Both the position numbers and the translations under genes were made by a program. From assembly GCF_900215505.1 (NCBI RefSeq), contig NZ_LT907844.1:3798001-3862000 (forward strand): a stretch of 64,000 nucleotides of DNA, in the 5' to 3' direction. The DNA comes from Cohaesibacter sp. ES.047 (GTDB taxonomy: Bacteria; Pseudomonadota; Alphaproteobacteria; Rhizobiales; Cohaesibacteraceae). The notes under the pieces are model-generated. The model made no database searches and was not told the DNA's origin. It worked only from the letters and a program-made list of their open reading frames with translations. Below, one piece after another: positions 17,614 through 26,768 of this stretch. The stretch's first letter is position 1, and each line of letters begins with the position of its first letter.

Positions 17614-19074
17614 ATGGAACATATCAACGAAAAAGAACTCCAAGGGCGCCAACGTCCCACCGAACGGATCATCCAGTTCGGCGAAGGCAACTTCCTCCGG
17701 GCGTTCATGGATTGGAAAATCGACCGGATGAACGAGCACGCTGGAGAGGATTTCGGCGTCGTTGTGGTGCGTCCCATCGACGGGGGCATCCCTGTTTCCC
17801 TCAATGACAGCGATGGCGTTTATACGGTTCTTTCCCGCGGCGTGGATGGCGATGGCAAGGCTGTTTCCGAAGCCCGCCAAGTCGGCTGTATCCGCCGCGA
17901 GATCTCTGCGGTTCATGATTGGGACACGCTTCTAGGACTTGCGCGTAATATCGACTTTTCTGTCGTCATATCCAACACCACCGAAGCCGGGATCACCTAC
18001 GATGCCAGCTGCAAGGCCGATGACACGCCACCGGCATCTTTCCCGGCCAAAGTCACCCGGCTGTTGTTGGAACGCTTTGAGACGTGCGGAAAAGCCAAAG
18101 CGCCCGGATTTCATTTTCTCCCTTGCGAACTCATTGATCACAATGCAGACGAGTTGGAAAAATGCGTCCTCAAACATTGCGAAGACTGGAACCTTGGGGA
18201 TGTGTTCATTGCTTGGGTAAAAGGCAAGAACGCCTTCTACAATACTCTCGTTGACCGGATCGTGCCGGGCTATCCGCGTGACGAGGTCGAAAGCATCGAA
18301 GCGGAGCTTGGTTATCATGACCCGCTGATGGTCGCGACCGAACTGTTCCACTTCCTCGTCATCGAACAGCGCGCAAATCAGCCAGATCTCTGCCTGCCCT
18401 TGGCCGATAACGATGATGGCACCATCATCGTCGAGAATGCCGATGGCTACAAGGAACGCAAGGTTGCCATTCTCAATGGGGCGCACACGGGCCTTTGCCC
18501 GCTCGCTCTGCTTGCCGGAGTCGAATCCGTTCGTGAAACCATGCAGAACGAGGCTGCCAACAGGTTTCTCCTGGGGATGCTCGAGCAGGAAATCATGCCG
18601 CACCTGTCGCTGCCAGAAGATGAGTTAAAGCAGTTCTGTGCCGATGTCCTGCGCCGCTTCGCCAATCCCTACATCCTGCACCGTTGGCACGACATCTCAC
18701 TTAACGGCGTCGCCAAATTCCACACCCGCAACCTGCCGCGCTTCGAAAAGCATTGGCAGGCGAGCGGTAAACCACCAAGCCATATGAGCCTGTCTCTTGC
18801 CGCTTGGCTGGCCTTCTACACGGGCGACTATGCCCATGCCGAAACCTATCCGCCGCGCGATGCGGACGATGTCATCGTGCGATTCAGCGCACTCAGGGAA
18901 AAAGGCGAAACAGAAGGGCTGGCCGCCATGGTGGAAGCCTATCTCGCGGATGAAGCCTTCTGGGGCAAAAGCCTTGCATCGGAGGAACTCGTTGCGACCG
19001 TCATGGCCGCATATGATTTCCTCAAAGCCGAACCTTTCACACTGGATCGTCTCGACCAGTGGATGAACCTTTGA
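17614..19074 (+). CDS. uxaB: Tagaturonate reductase (altronate oxidoreductase)
   Basis: UxaB reduces D-tagaturonate to D-altronate with NADH. The 486-residue sequence tracks E. coli UxaB closely: PTERIIQFGEGNFLRAFMDW in the nucleotide-binding domain, FSVVISNTTEAGITYD, PCELIDHNADEL, LVDRIVPGYPRDEV and KERKVAILNGAHT. This is the tagaturonate rather than the fructuronate (UxuB) form, as UxuB proteins lack the IQFGEGNFLRAF start. It lies 45 bases after uxaA. It is the only mannitol-dehydrogenase-family member in the cluster, so it may also have to handle fructuronate; that is speculation. Confidence 0.9.
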   Translation: MEHINEKELQGRQRPTERIIQFGEGNFLRAFMDWKIDRMNEHAGEDFGVVVVRPIDGGIPVSLNDSDGVYTVLSRGVDGDGKAVSEARQVGCIRREISAVHDWDTLLGLARNIDFSVVISNTTEAGITYDASCKADDTPPASFPAKVTRLLLERFETCGKAKAPGFHFLPCELIDHNADELEKCVLKHCEDWNLGDVFIAWVKGKNAFYNTLVDRIVPGYPRDEVESIEAELGYHDPLMVATELFHFLVIEQRANQPDLCLPLADNDDGTIIVENADGYKERKVAILNGAHTGLCPLALLAGVESVRETMQNEAANRFLLGMLEQEIMPHLSLPEDELKQFCADVLRRFANPYILHRWHDISLNGVAKFHTRNLPRFEKHWQASGKPPSHMSLSLAAWLAFYTGDYAHAETYPPRDADDVIVRFSALREKGETEGLAAMVEAYLADEAFWGKSLASEELVATVMAAYDFLKAEPFTLDRLDQWMNL

Positions 19075-19100
19075 TCACCAAGCCAATTGGAGACTATGTC

Positions 19101-19859
19101 ATGAAAGAGAAATTTGACCTGGGCGGCAAGATTGCCCTCGTAACAGGCTGCGACACGGGGCTTGGACAGGGCATGGCTTACGGCCTTGCTCAAGCCGGTT
19201 GTGACATCGCTGGTGTCAACATTGTAGAACCAACCGAAACCAAGGACATGATCGAGGGCCTTGGCCGCAAGTTCCTCGACATCCGAGCCAACCTGATGAA
19301 AATGGACGATATCCCCGATATCGTTTCCAAAACGGTTGCCGAATATGGACGCATCGACATTCTGGTCAACAATGCCGGGATCATTCGCCGCGAAGACGCC
19401 ATCGAGTTCTCCGAAGAAAACTGGGACGACGTGATGAACATCAACATCAAGTCGGTGTTCTTCCTGTCTCAGGCCGTGGCAAAACAGTTCATCGAACAGG
19501 GTGACGGCGGCAAGATCGTCAACATCGCATCCATGCTGTCCTTCCAGGGTGGCATTCGTGTGCCGTCCTACACGGCCTCGAAATCCGCTGTGATGGGCGT
19601 GACCCGTCTGTTGGCCAATGAATGGGCCAAGCACAATGTCAACGTGAATGCCATTGCGCCGGGCTACATGGCGACCAACAACACTCAAGCGCTGCGCGAA
19701 GACCCTGTTCGCAGTGCAGAAATCCTCAGCCGCATCCCTGCAGATCGTTGGGGGCTGCCGTCAGACGTTGCCGGACCGGTCGTCTTCTTGTGCTCGGAAG
19801 CATCTTCCTATATCAACGGCTACACAATTGCCGTCGATGGCGGTTGGTTAGCTCGATAA
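19101..19859 (+). CDS. kduD: 2-dehydro-3-deoxy-D-gluconate 5-dehydrogenase
   Basis: KduD is a short-chain dehydrogenase that reduces 2,5-diketo-3-deoxygluconate (from KduI) to KDG. The 252-residue length is typical. NAD-binding glycines (TGCDTGLGQGMA), NNAGI and the catalytic serine, SYTASK tyrosine-lysine pair are all present, and the C-terminus INGYTIAVDGGWLAR is typical. I chose ATG 19101, with TTGGAGA at 19087-19093, over an in-frame ATG at 19059 that overlaps the end of uxaB. A strong hairpin occupies the gap to kdgK. Confidence 0.92.
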   Translation: MKEKFDLGGKIALVTGCDTGLGQGMAYGLAQAGCDIAGVNIVEPTETKDMIEGLGRKFLDIRANLMKMDDIPDIVSKTVAEYGRIDILVNNAGIIRREDAIEFSEENWDDVMNINIKSVFFLSQAVAKQFIEQGDGGKIVNIASMLSFQGGIRVPSYTASKSAVMGVTRLLANEWAKHNVNVNAIAPGYMATNNTQALREDPVRSAEILSRIPADRWGLPSDVAGPVVFLCSEASSYINGYTIAVDGGWLAR

Positions 19860-19864
19860 CAGGG

Positions 19865-19926
19865 CGGCCAAACACCCCTTACCCTGTGCGGGCATACCGC
19901 GCGGGGGACGAAGGGGCCGTTGGCCG
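19865..19926 (+). promoter_or_regulatory. Long intercistronic hairpin between kduD and kdgK
   Basis: CGGCCAA (19865-19871) pairs with TTGGCCG (19920-19926) and CCCCTT (19875-19880) with AAGGGG (19911-19916), separated by matching 3-base bulges; an inner GCGG/CCGC stem (19888-19900) caps it. It fills nearly all of the 74-base gap and ends 7 bases before the kdgK start, where it could cover the ribosome site. There is no T-run, so termination is unlikely. mRNA stabilisation or differential expression is inferred. Confidence 0.6.
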
Positions 19927-19933
19927 AGATGCC

Positions 19934-20866
19934 ATGAACAAGACTGTCAGACTTGCCTCGATCGGCGAGTGCATGATCGAATTATCCCCCGCCGGCAAAG
20001 GCCTGTTTAAACAGGGTTTCGCCGGAGACACTTTCAATACCGCAATCTATCTCTCCCGCCAGTTTTCGCCGGAGATCGAGGTCTCTTATGTTACAGGCCT
20101 CGGAAGTGATCCGCAAAGCAATGGCATCCGTAAATTGCTGGTGGATGAGGGGTTGAATGTCGATTCCATTACCATGGTGGAAGACAAGACACCCGGATTG
20201 TATCTGATCGAGAATGATGAAAGCGGAGAACGCTTTTTCCAGTATTGGCGCAATGATGCAGCCGCCAAGCAGATGTTCGCAGGCTGGTCCGTTGACAAGA
20301 TCAAGGATCTTCTGGAAACCTTCAATCTGGTGTATTTCTCGGGTATTACCCTCGCCATTCTGGACGAGGAACAACGCAACAACCTGTTTGAGGCTTTGGC
20401 CGCTGTAAAAGGCAAGGTCCAGATTGGGTTCGATCCCAACTATCGCGCCAAGCTATGGCCGGACAGTGATATCTGCCGCGCAGCCTACGAACGTGCGGCG
20501 TCCCTTGCTGATCTCGCTCTGGTAACCATCGATGATCATCAGGCCTTGTGGCCCGATGAAACAGCACAGTCCGTTGCTGATCGCTGGCGCCAGTGGGGTG
20601 CAGCTGAAGTCGTGGTCAAGGAAGGTGGCGCCAATTGCATTGTGCTCGATAGTGAAGGCTTTCATGATGCTCCCCCGCCGGAGCTTCTTAAACCCAAGGA
20701 TACGACCGGGGCAGGGGATTCCTTCGCTGCCGGCTATCTTGGCATGCGGGCGTTGGGACATGATTTTGCCGAAGCGGCACAAATGGCCCACACCATCGCA
20801 GGGAAGGTCATCATGCATCCCGGAGCTGTCATTGATCCGTCCCTTTGGACGCGCGTAGAATTTTAG
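19934..20866 (+). CDS. kdgK: 2-keto-3-deoxygluconate kinase (PfkB family)
   Basis: KdgK phosphorylates KDG to KDPG with ATP, the merging point of all uronate branches here. The 310-residue protein has the PfkB fold: N-terminal LASIGECMIELSP, substrate-loop GFAGDTFNTAIYL and the C-terminal ATP and catalytic motif DTTGAGDSFAAGY with the base aspartate. ATG 19934 is used because family sequence begins immediately after it; an upstream in-frame ATG would read through the intergenic hairpin and kduD. No strong Shine-Dalgarno is seen, and the preceding hairpin sits where one would be. eda follows 8 bases after the stop. Confidence 0.92.
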   Translation: MNKTVRLASIGECMIELSPAGKGLFKQGFAGDTFNTAIYLSRQFSPEIEVSYVTGLGSDPQSNGIRKLLVDEGLNVDSITMVEDKTPGLYLIENDESGERFFQYWRNDAAAKQMFAGWSVDKIKDLLETFNLVYFSGITLAILDEEQRNNLFEALAAVKGKVQIGFDPNYRAKLWPDSDICRAAYERAASLADLALVTIDDHQALWPDETAQSVADRWRQWGAAEVVVKEGGANCIVLDSEGFHDAPPPELLKPKDTTGAGDSFAAGYLGMRALGHDFAEAAQMAHTIAGKVIMHPGAVIDPSLWTRVEF

Positions 20867-20874
20867 GAACCGAT

Positions 20875-21498
20875 ATGAGAACTCAAGTTTCATCCCTTTG
20901 CAAAGGGGCTCGTGTTATCCCGGTCGTGGTCATCGAAAATGTCGAAGATGCGGTCCCTCTTGCTTCGTGCCTTGTCGAAAACGGCTTACCCGTCGTTGAA
21001 GTGACCATGCGCACCGAGGCTGCCCTTGCTGCTGTTGAGGAAATCGCGAAACATGTTCCCGAATGCGTGATCGGTGTTGGGTCAATCCTGACACCGCAGC
21101 ACCTCAGCCAGGCACAGGCAGCCGGCGGGCACTTTGGTGTTTCGCCGGGGACGCCCTTCTCTTTGCTTCGAGCTTTGGAAATCTCCGATTGGCCGTTCCT
21201 GCCCGGTGCCGCTACCTTGAGTGAAATGCTCACCTTGCGCGATGCCGGCATTATAGAACAAAAGCTGTTCCCGGCCTCTGTCGTGGGCGGCATCAATATG
21301 ATCAAGTCCGTTGCGGGGCCGGTATCCGACATTTCCTTCTGCCCGACCGGTGGCGTCAAACCTGACAATGCCAACGACTTCCTGTCGCAGAAGAATGTGT
21401 TTGCTGTCGGCGGCACGTGGATAGCGCCGCTTGACGATGTGAACAACAAGAACTGGGATGCCATCGCCGAACGTGCGGCGGCCGCCAGCAAAATCTGA
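20875..21498 (+). CDS. eda: KDPG aldolase
   Basis: Eda cleaves 2-keto-3-deoxy-6-phosphogluconate into pyruvate and glyceraldehyde-3-phosphate, completing uronate breakdown. This 207-residue class I aldolase shows the glutamate in VVEVTMRT (residue 42), GVGSILTPQ, the phosphate-site CPTGGVKPDNA and the Schiff-base lysine in EQKLFPASVVGG (Lys130). ATG 20875 follows TAGGAA at the kdgK stop; an upstream in-frame start would overlap kdgK. It is the last gene of the uronate unit, closed by a clear intrinsic terminator. Confidence 0.94.
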   Translation: MRTQVSSLCKGARVIPVVVIENVEDAVPLASCLVENGLPVVEVTMRTEAALAAVEEIAKHVPECVIGVGSILTPQHLSQAQAAGGHFGVSPGTPFSLLRALEISDWPFLPGAATLSEMLTLRDAGIIEQKLFPASVVGGINMIKSVAGPVSDISFCPTGGVKPDNANDFLSQKNVFAVGGTWIAPLDDVNNKNWDAIAERAAAASKI

Positions 21499-21510
21499 TC
21501 AACCAACCTG

Positions 21511-21545
21511 AGGCCGCGCGCATAACCTTGCTCGCGGCCTTTTTG
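21511..21545 (+). terminator. Intrinsic terminator after eda
   Basis: AGGCCGCG (21511-21518) and CGCGGCCT (21533-21540) form an 8-bp perfect stem followed by TTTTTG, marking the end of the uronate operon. Confidence 0.85.
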
Positions 21546-21784
21546 TATCAAACTGAATTATTGGTAACTAGCCAGAACCCAATCCGGGCTTGGTTCGACG
21601 CATCATAATCAGTATCAAACCACCCAAACCGTATCTTGCGGTCGATCAGTTTGTGTTGGACCTCCGTACAAATCGGCTTTTTCTGAACGCCCTCCGATGC
21701 TAAGCGTGTATGGAGCGGAGCATGCACGCATGTGCGCGTTCAATCCGCAGACAAAGCCCACATAACAGTCCGCGGAGGACGACC

Positions 21785-24211
21785 ATGAAATTTTCAGAAC
21801 ATGCAGACGCAATTGAACTGGGAGGCGCATGGCACATCTCCGATGGGCTGGGAGAATACGACTTTTCGATGCTCTTGCCCGGAGATGTCATCACCGGGCT
21901 GAGGGACGCGGGACTGATTGATGATCCCTATTGGGCGCGCAACGAATATGGCTTGCGTTGGATATCAGAGCGCGACTGGATCCTGTCTAAAACATTCAGA
22001 CTGGACAGCAAGGAAACCATTCTTGTCCTTGGCGAAATCGATACGGTCGCCACGATTTTTCTGAATGGTGAGGTTGTTCTGCAAACGCAGAATGCTCATC
22101 GCACCTATCGGGTGGATTTGGCCGATCACGCGACTGTTGGTGACAATACCCTTGAGATCCGGTTGCATGCCGTCACAAAGGAAGCGAATCAGAGACAGGC
22201 AGCGCAGCCCTTTTTCATCCCTTACCACGCCGAGAACTCACCCATTGCCAACGGCAATATGTTGCGCAAACCCCAATGTGATTTCGGGTGGGACTGGAAC
22301 ATTGCCCTCGCTCCCGTTGGCATTGCAGGAAAGATCCGGCTTGAACCGAAGGCCGACATGCGTATCAACCGGCTTGCCATCGCACAGGCTCACAAGGACG
22401 ATGTTGTAACAGTCACCATTGACGCGCATCTGGAGGGGCGCGGTAAGGGCAGCAATGCGCTGACATTCAAATTTGCCGACAAGACGCTCTCCGTTCCGGT
22501 GCCTTCTGGCGCGGACAATCCAACGGTATCAGCCAGCTTCGAGATCGAAAATCCCAGGCTCTGGTGGCCAGTCGGGCAGGGGGATCAGCCACTTTATGAT
22601 CTGATCGTCTCCCTCGATGGGCAATCGGAACACCGGCGTATAGGTCTGCGCACGATTGAACTGGTCAGCGAACCGGACGAAGCAGGCCGGAGCTTCTACT
22701 TCAAGGTCAATGGACGCCCCGTTTTCTCAAAGGGTGCAAACTGGATTCCCGCCGACGCTTTGTTCGGCAGGATTGAACCGGATCGCGTGGAGGATCTGCT
22801 GCAGTCGGCGGTTGATGCCAATATGAACATGATCCGTGTTTGGGGAGGCGGACGCTACGAGCCGAACTGGTTTCATGACGCCTGCGACCGGCTGGGACTT
22901 TTGGTCTGGCAGGATTTCATGTTCGCATGCAATCTCTATCCTTCAACGCCCGCGTTTGTCACCGAAGTCGAAGCGGAAGTTCGCGAGGTCGTCGCCCGCC
23001 TGCACCACCATGCCTCGACGGCGCTCTGGGTCGGCGACAATGAACTTGTCGGCGCGCTCAATTGGTTCGAGGAAAGCAGAAAGGACCGTGATTGCTATCT
23101 GGTCAATTATGATCGGCTCAACCGGGCCATTGAGCATCAGTTGCTGAAAACTGATCCCACTGCCATCTGGTGGCCGTCGTCACCAACGCCGGGGCCGATG
23201 AACTTCGGTGATGCGTGGCATGCTGATGGCTCGGGTGACATGCATTTCTGGTCCGTTTGGCACGAGGGGCGCGACTTCGAACATTATCGCGACGTGTCAC
23301 CACGCTTCTGCTCTGAATTCGGCTTCCAGTCCTATCCGTCGATGAATGTCATTCGCACGTTTGCCGGGCCGGAGGATTTCAACATCTCGGCACCTGTGTT
23401 TGAAAGCCACCAGAAGAACGCTGGCGGCAATGCACGCATAGCCGAGACGATGTTTCGCTATTTCCGCTTCCCCAATAATTTCGAGAACTTCGTCTACCTG
23501 TCCCAAATCCAGCAGGGGCTTGCCATCAAGACAGCGGTTAGCCATTGGCGCAGCTTGAAGCCCCATTGCATGGGTACGCTGATTTGGCAGCTCAATGACA
23601 CATGGCCCGTCTGTTCCTGGTCGTCTCTCGATTATGGCGGCGGCTGGAAGCTGTTGCACCACATGGCAAAGAAATTCTATGCCCCGGTCTATGTGTCGGT
23701 CATGCCAGATGCGCGTGAACTGGTCTTCACTGCGGTGAGCGACCTGCCGGAGAATACCAGGGTTACCCTCGAGATTTCGGCGATTTCACCGCGTGGTGGC
23801 GACCGGATCATCGCCAATGAAACAATCGATCTGTCACCGGATAGGTCAGAGGAGATTGCGCGGATCGATGGTGTTGCGGAGCAGGAAATCCTGATCTTCC
23901 GCTGGAAGCACGAGCATGATGAAACATGGTGCCACGATCATTATGCGCCTCAGCCCTACAAGACATATGATTTGCAGCCAGCCGCCATCCTCATGGACAT
24001 CTCCGAGGTGAACGATGGCTTTAAGGTCCGGCTGCGTTGTGAAAAACCGGCTTTCTTTGTCGCCCTTGAGGCCAATGTGGCCGGGCGGTTTTCCGACAAT
24101 GCATTCACCATGCTCCCCGGTGAGCCGGTCGAGGTCTTTTTCAAGCCTCTTGAACCTGTGTCTAGCGTTATAATATCTGTAAAGGACCTGCACGCTGCGA
24201 CATGCGCCTAG
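21785..24211 (+). CDS. Beta-mannosidase, glycoside hydrolase family 2
   Basis: This 808-residue GH2 enzyme resembles beta-mannosidases that release mannose from the non-reducing ends of manno-oligosaccharides. After the N-terminal sugar-binding and immunoglobulin-like domains, the catalytic barrel shows WGGGRYEPNWFHDACDRLG and DFMFACNLYP. The acid/base glutamate lies in WVGDNE (about Glu420) and the nucleophile in FCSEFGFQSYPS (about Glu511). There is no signal peptide, so it is probably cytoplasmic and acts on imported oligosaccharides. CGGAGGA lies just before ATG 21785. The GH3 gene follows 42 bases downstream, forming a two-gene unit with its own promoter after the eda terminator. Confidence 0.9.
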   Translation: MKFSEHADAIELGGAWHISDGLGEYDFSMLLPGDVITGLRDAGLIDDPYWARNEYGLRWISERDWILSKTFRLDSKETILVLGEIDTVATIFLNGEVVLQTQNAHRTYRVDLADHATVGDNTLEIRLHAVTKEANQRQAAQPFFIPYHAENSPIANGNMLRKPQCDFGWDWNIALAPVGIAGKIRLEPKADMRINRLAIAQAHKDDVVTVTIDAHLEGRGKGSNALTFKFADKTLSVPVPSGADNPTVSASFEIENPRLWWPVGQGDQPLYDLIVSLDGQSEHRRIGLRTIELVSEPDEAGRSFYFKVNGRPVFSKGANWIPADALFGRIEPDRVEDLLQSAVDANMNMIRVWGGGRYEPNWFHDACDRLGLLVWQDFMFACNLYPSTPAFVTEVEAEVREVVARLHHHASTALWVGDNELVGALNWFEESRKDRDCYLVNYDRLNRAIEHQLLKTDPTAIWWPSSPTPGPMNFGDAWHADGSGDMHFWSVWHEGRDFEHYRDVSPRFCSEFGFQSYPSMNVIRTFAGPEDFNISAPVFESHQKNAGGNARIAETMFRYFRFPNNFENFVYLSQIQQGLAIKTAVSHWRSLKPHCMGTLIWQLNDTWPVCSWSSLDYGGGWKLLHHMAKKFYAPVYVSVMPDARELVFTAVSDLPENTRVTLEISAISPRGGDRIIANETIDLSPDRSEEIARIDGVAEQEILIFRWKHEHDETWCHDHYAPQPYKTYDLQPAAILMDISEVNDGFKVRLRCEKPAFFVALEANVAGRFSDNAFTMLPGEPVEVFFKPLEPVSSVIISVKDLHAATCA

Positions 24212-24253
24212 CATGGTGTGGAACCAAATAGTTTGTCCAAGAGAGGAAGCCAG

Positions 24254-26728
24254 ATGACTGATCCCACGTTGCCACCGGAAGACCTCAACCAACTGGTGGA
24301 CCGCATGACGCTGGAAGAGCAGGTGTCGCTTCTGTCAGGACAGGATTTCTGGTCGGTCAATCCAATCGAGCGGCTCGGTGTCGGCACCTTGAGGGTGACG
24401 GACGGGCCGAACGGCGCCAGAGGGGCCGGGAACGGCGGCAGTATCATGGAGGGGATCCCTGCGGCCTGCTTTCCTTGCGGTATCGCCCTTGGCGCAACCT
24501 GGGATGTGGACCTGATTGGTGAAATCGGCGCGGCACTTGCTCAAGAGGTGAAAACCAAGGCGGCTCATGCGCTACTCGCTCCAACGGTCAACATTCACCG
24601 GTCCGTTACCAACGGTCGGAACTTCGAGTGTTTCTCAGAGGATCCTGAACTGACTGCAGCGCTGGCCGTCAGCTATATCAAAGGACTGCAAAATGAGGGC
24701 GTTGCCGCCACGATCAAACATTTCGTTGGCAATGAAAGTGAAGTCGAGCGCACGACCATGAACTCGCAAATCTCAGAGCGTGCCTTGCGGGAAGTGTATC
24801 TGCGACCATTTGAGGATGCAGTCAAGATCGCCGGAACATGGGGCGTCATGACGTCTTACAATCGGCTCAATGGACCGTTTGCATCTGAGAATGACTGGCT
24901 TCTGGAAGGCGTTTTGCGTGGTGATTGGGGCTATGACGGGTTGGTCATGTCCGACTGGTACGGCTCCCATTCCACTGCAGCGACGGTCAATGCTGGTCTC
25001 GATCTGGAAATGCCCGGCCCGACCCGCGACAGAGGCAAAAAGCTCATCATGGCGGTCGAAAGCGGGGAGGTTTCTCGCGAGACGATCCGGTCCCGCGTGC
25101 TCAATATTCTGACTTTCATGAAGAGAACCGGTGCGCTGAACGACGATGGCACGGCGGCTGAGGCATCGGACAACAATCCCGCCCACCAAGCGCTCATACG
25201 CCGCGCAGGTGCTGCGGGCACAGTCTTGCTCAAAAATGAAAACCAACTCCTGCCTCTTCATCCGAGCATCAAAAAGATCGCGGTCATCGGCCCCAACGCC
25301 AAAACAGCGCGGATCATGGGCGGCGGCTCGGCCATGCTCAATGCCCATTACGCTGTGTCTCCGCATGAGGCGATTGTCGATAAGTTCGGCGAAGACGGTA
25401 TCGTTTATGCCAAGGGATGCGACAATCACCGTTTCGAGCCACTCTGGACAGGCGATCTTGAGGCGGAATTCTTTGACAATCAGAAACTAGCAGGAGAGCC
25501 GGTCCATAAGGAACGTCTCTCCGAGGCAGAGGTGTTGTGGGCGCCTCCCATCGCAGATGGGAAAGTCAATCCGCGCCGCTTCTCAGTCCGCCTGACGGGA
25601 ACATTTACCCCCGAGCAAACTGACACCTATCGATTTGGCGTCAATACCGTCGGCTATACCAAACTCTTCGTCGATGGCGAGCTTGTCGTCGATGCGCATA
25701 CCGATTGGAAGAAGGGGCGCACCTTCTTTGAAGAAGGGTGTGATCCGGTAATCGGGACCTTGTCTCTCGAGGCCGGTAAGGCCTACACCATCACCATCGA
25801 ATTCATTTCCAATGAAGCATCCACTCTTGTCTATGCCGCCTTTCGAGTTGGTATCGCCGCGCGCATGAAAGACAAGGATATCGTGGACGCGGCCCTTGCT
25901 GCCAATGAGAGTGACGTGGCGTTGGTCTTTGTCGGCAGGTCCGGTGAATGGGACACCGAAGGCTCGGATCTGGAATCCATCCGCTTGCCCGGACGGCAGG
26001 ATGAACTCATCACCGCGGTTGCAACGGCCAATCCGCGCACGATCATTGTGCTGCAAACCGGTGGGCCGGTAGAAATGCCTTGGGATACTGACGTGCGCGC
26101 AATCCTGCAGGCGTGGTATCCAGGACAGGAAGCCGGTAACGCCATTGCAGACGTGCTCTTTGGCGACGTCGAGCCGCAAGGGCGGTTGCCGCAAACATTC
26201 CCGATGCATTGGGAGGAAAACCCGACCTGGTCCAAAGATCCCGCCGTCTATCCGGGCAAGGACGGAACGGTACGGTACGATGAAGGGGTCTTTGTGGGCT
26301 ATCGCCACTATCTGGAACACGATCTCAAGCCGCTCTTCCCCTTTGGGCACGGCCTTGGCTACACCGAATTTACCTTGTCCGAAATGGTGGTTACACCAAA
26401 AGCGGATGGGGCGTCGGTATCGATTGTCCTCACCAATGTCGGTTTGCGTAAAGGCTCGACCGTGATCCAGCTTTATGTGCGGGACATCGAGGCATCGGTC
26501 AATCGTCCCAAACGCGAGCTGAAGGCCTTCAGAAAAGTCACGCTTGCCCCTGATGAAAAACAACAAATCACGTTCGACCTTGGCGCGAGAGATTTTGCAT
26601 TCTTCGATGAAACCGAAGGCCTCTGGCGCGTCGAGGCCGGCGCATTTCAAATCGATATCGGCTTTTCGGTAACCGACATCCACCAGACAGGAACGGTTTC
26701 CATGCCCGGGTTGACGATACCAGTGTGA
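24254..26728 (+). CDS. Beta-glucosidase-like glycoside hydrolase family 3 with PA14 insert
   Basis: This 824-residue protein is a GH3 glycosidase of the beta-glucosidase/beta-xylosidase type. The order is GH3 N-terminal barrel (about 1-300) with KHFVGNESE and the nucleophile Asp234 in VMSDWYGSHS, GH3 C-terminal domain interrupted by a PA14 domain (about 395-530) with TDTYRFGVNTVGYTKLFVDGE, and a fibronectin-III-like domain at the C-terminus. ATG 24254 follows GAGAGGAAG. No signal peptide is visible. With the GH2 neighbour it would finish hydrolysis of hemicellulose-derived oligosaccharides in the cytoplasm. Exact sugar specificity cannot be read from sequence. Confidence 0.9.
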   Translation: MTDPTLPPEDLNQLVDRMTLEEQVSLLSGQDFWSVNPIERLGVGTLRVTDGPNGARGAGNGGSIMEGIPAACFPCGIALGATWDVDLIGEIGAALAQEVKTKAAHALLAPTVNIHRSVTNGRNFECFSEDPELTAALAVSYIKGLQNEGVAATIKHFVGNESEVERTTMNSQISERALREVYLRPFEDAVKIAGTWGVMTSYNRLNGPFASENDWLLEGVLRGDWGYDGLVMSDWYGSHSTAATVNAGLDLEMPGPTRDRGKKLIMAVESGEVSRETIRSRVLNILTFMKRTGALNDDGTAAEASDNNPAHQALIRRAGAAGTVLLKNENQLLPLHPSIKKIAVIGPNAKTARIMGGGSAMLNAHYAVSPHEAIVDKFGEDGIVYAKGCDNHRFEPLWTGDLEAEFFDNQKLAGEPVHKERLSEAEVLWAPPIADGKVNPRRFSVRLTGTFTPEQTDTYRFGVNTVGYTKLFVDGELVVDAHTDWKKGRTFFEEGCDPVIGTLSLEAGKAYTITIEFISNEASTLVYAAFRVGIAARMKDKDIVDAALAANESDVALVFVGRSGEWDTEGSDLESIRLPGRQDELITAVATANPRTIIVLQTGGPVEMPWDTDVRAILQAWYPGQEAGNAIADVLFGDVEPQGRLPQTFPMHWEENPTWSKDPAVYPGKDGTVRYDEGVFVGYRHYLEHDLKPLFPFGHGLGYTEFTLSEMVVTPKADGASVSIVLTNVGLRKGSTVIQLYVRDIEASVNRPKRELKAFRKVTLAPDEKQQITFDLGARDFAFFDETEGLWRVEAGAFQIDIGFSVTDIHQTGTVSMPGLTIPV

Positions 26729-26768
26729 GGCAGGGTTTTAAGGCAGCGCTCTTGCTCTACTTTGAGGA

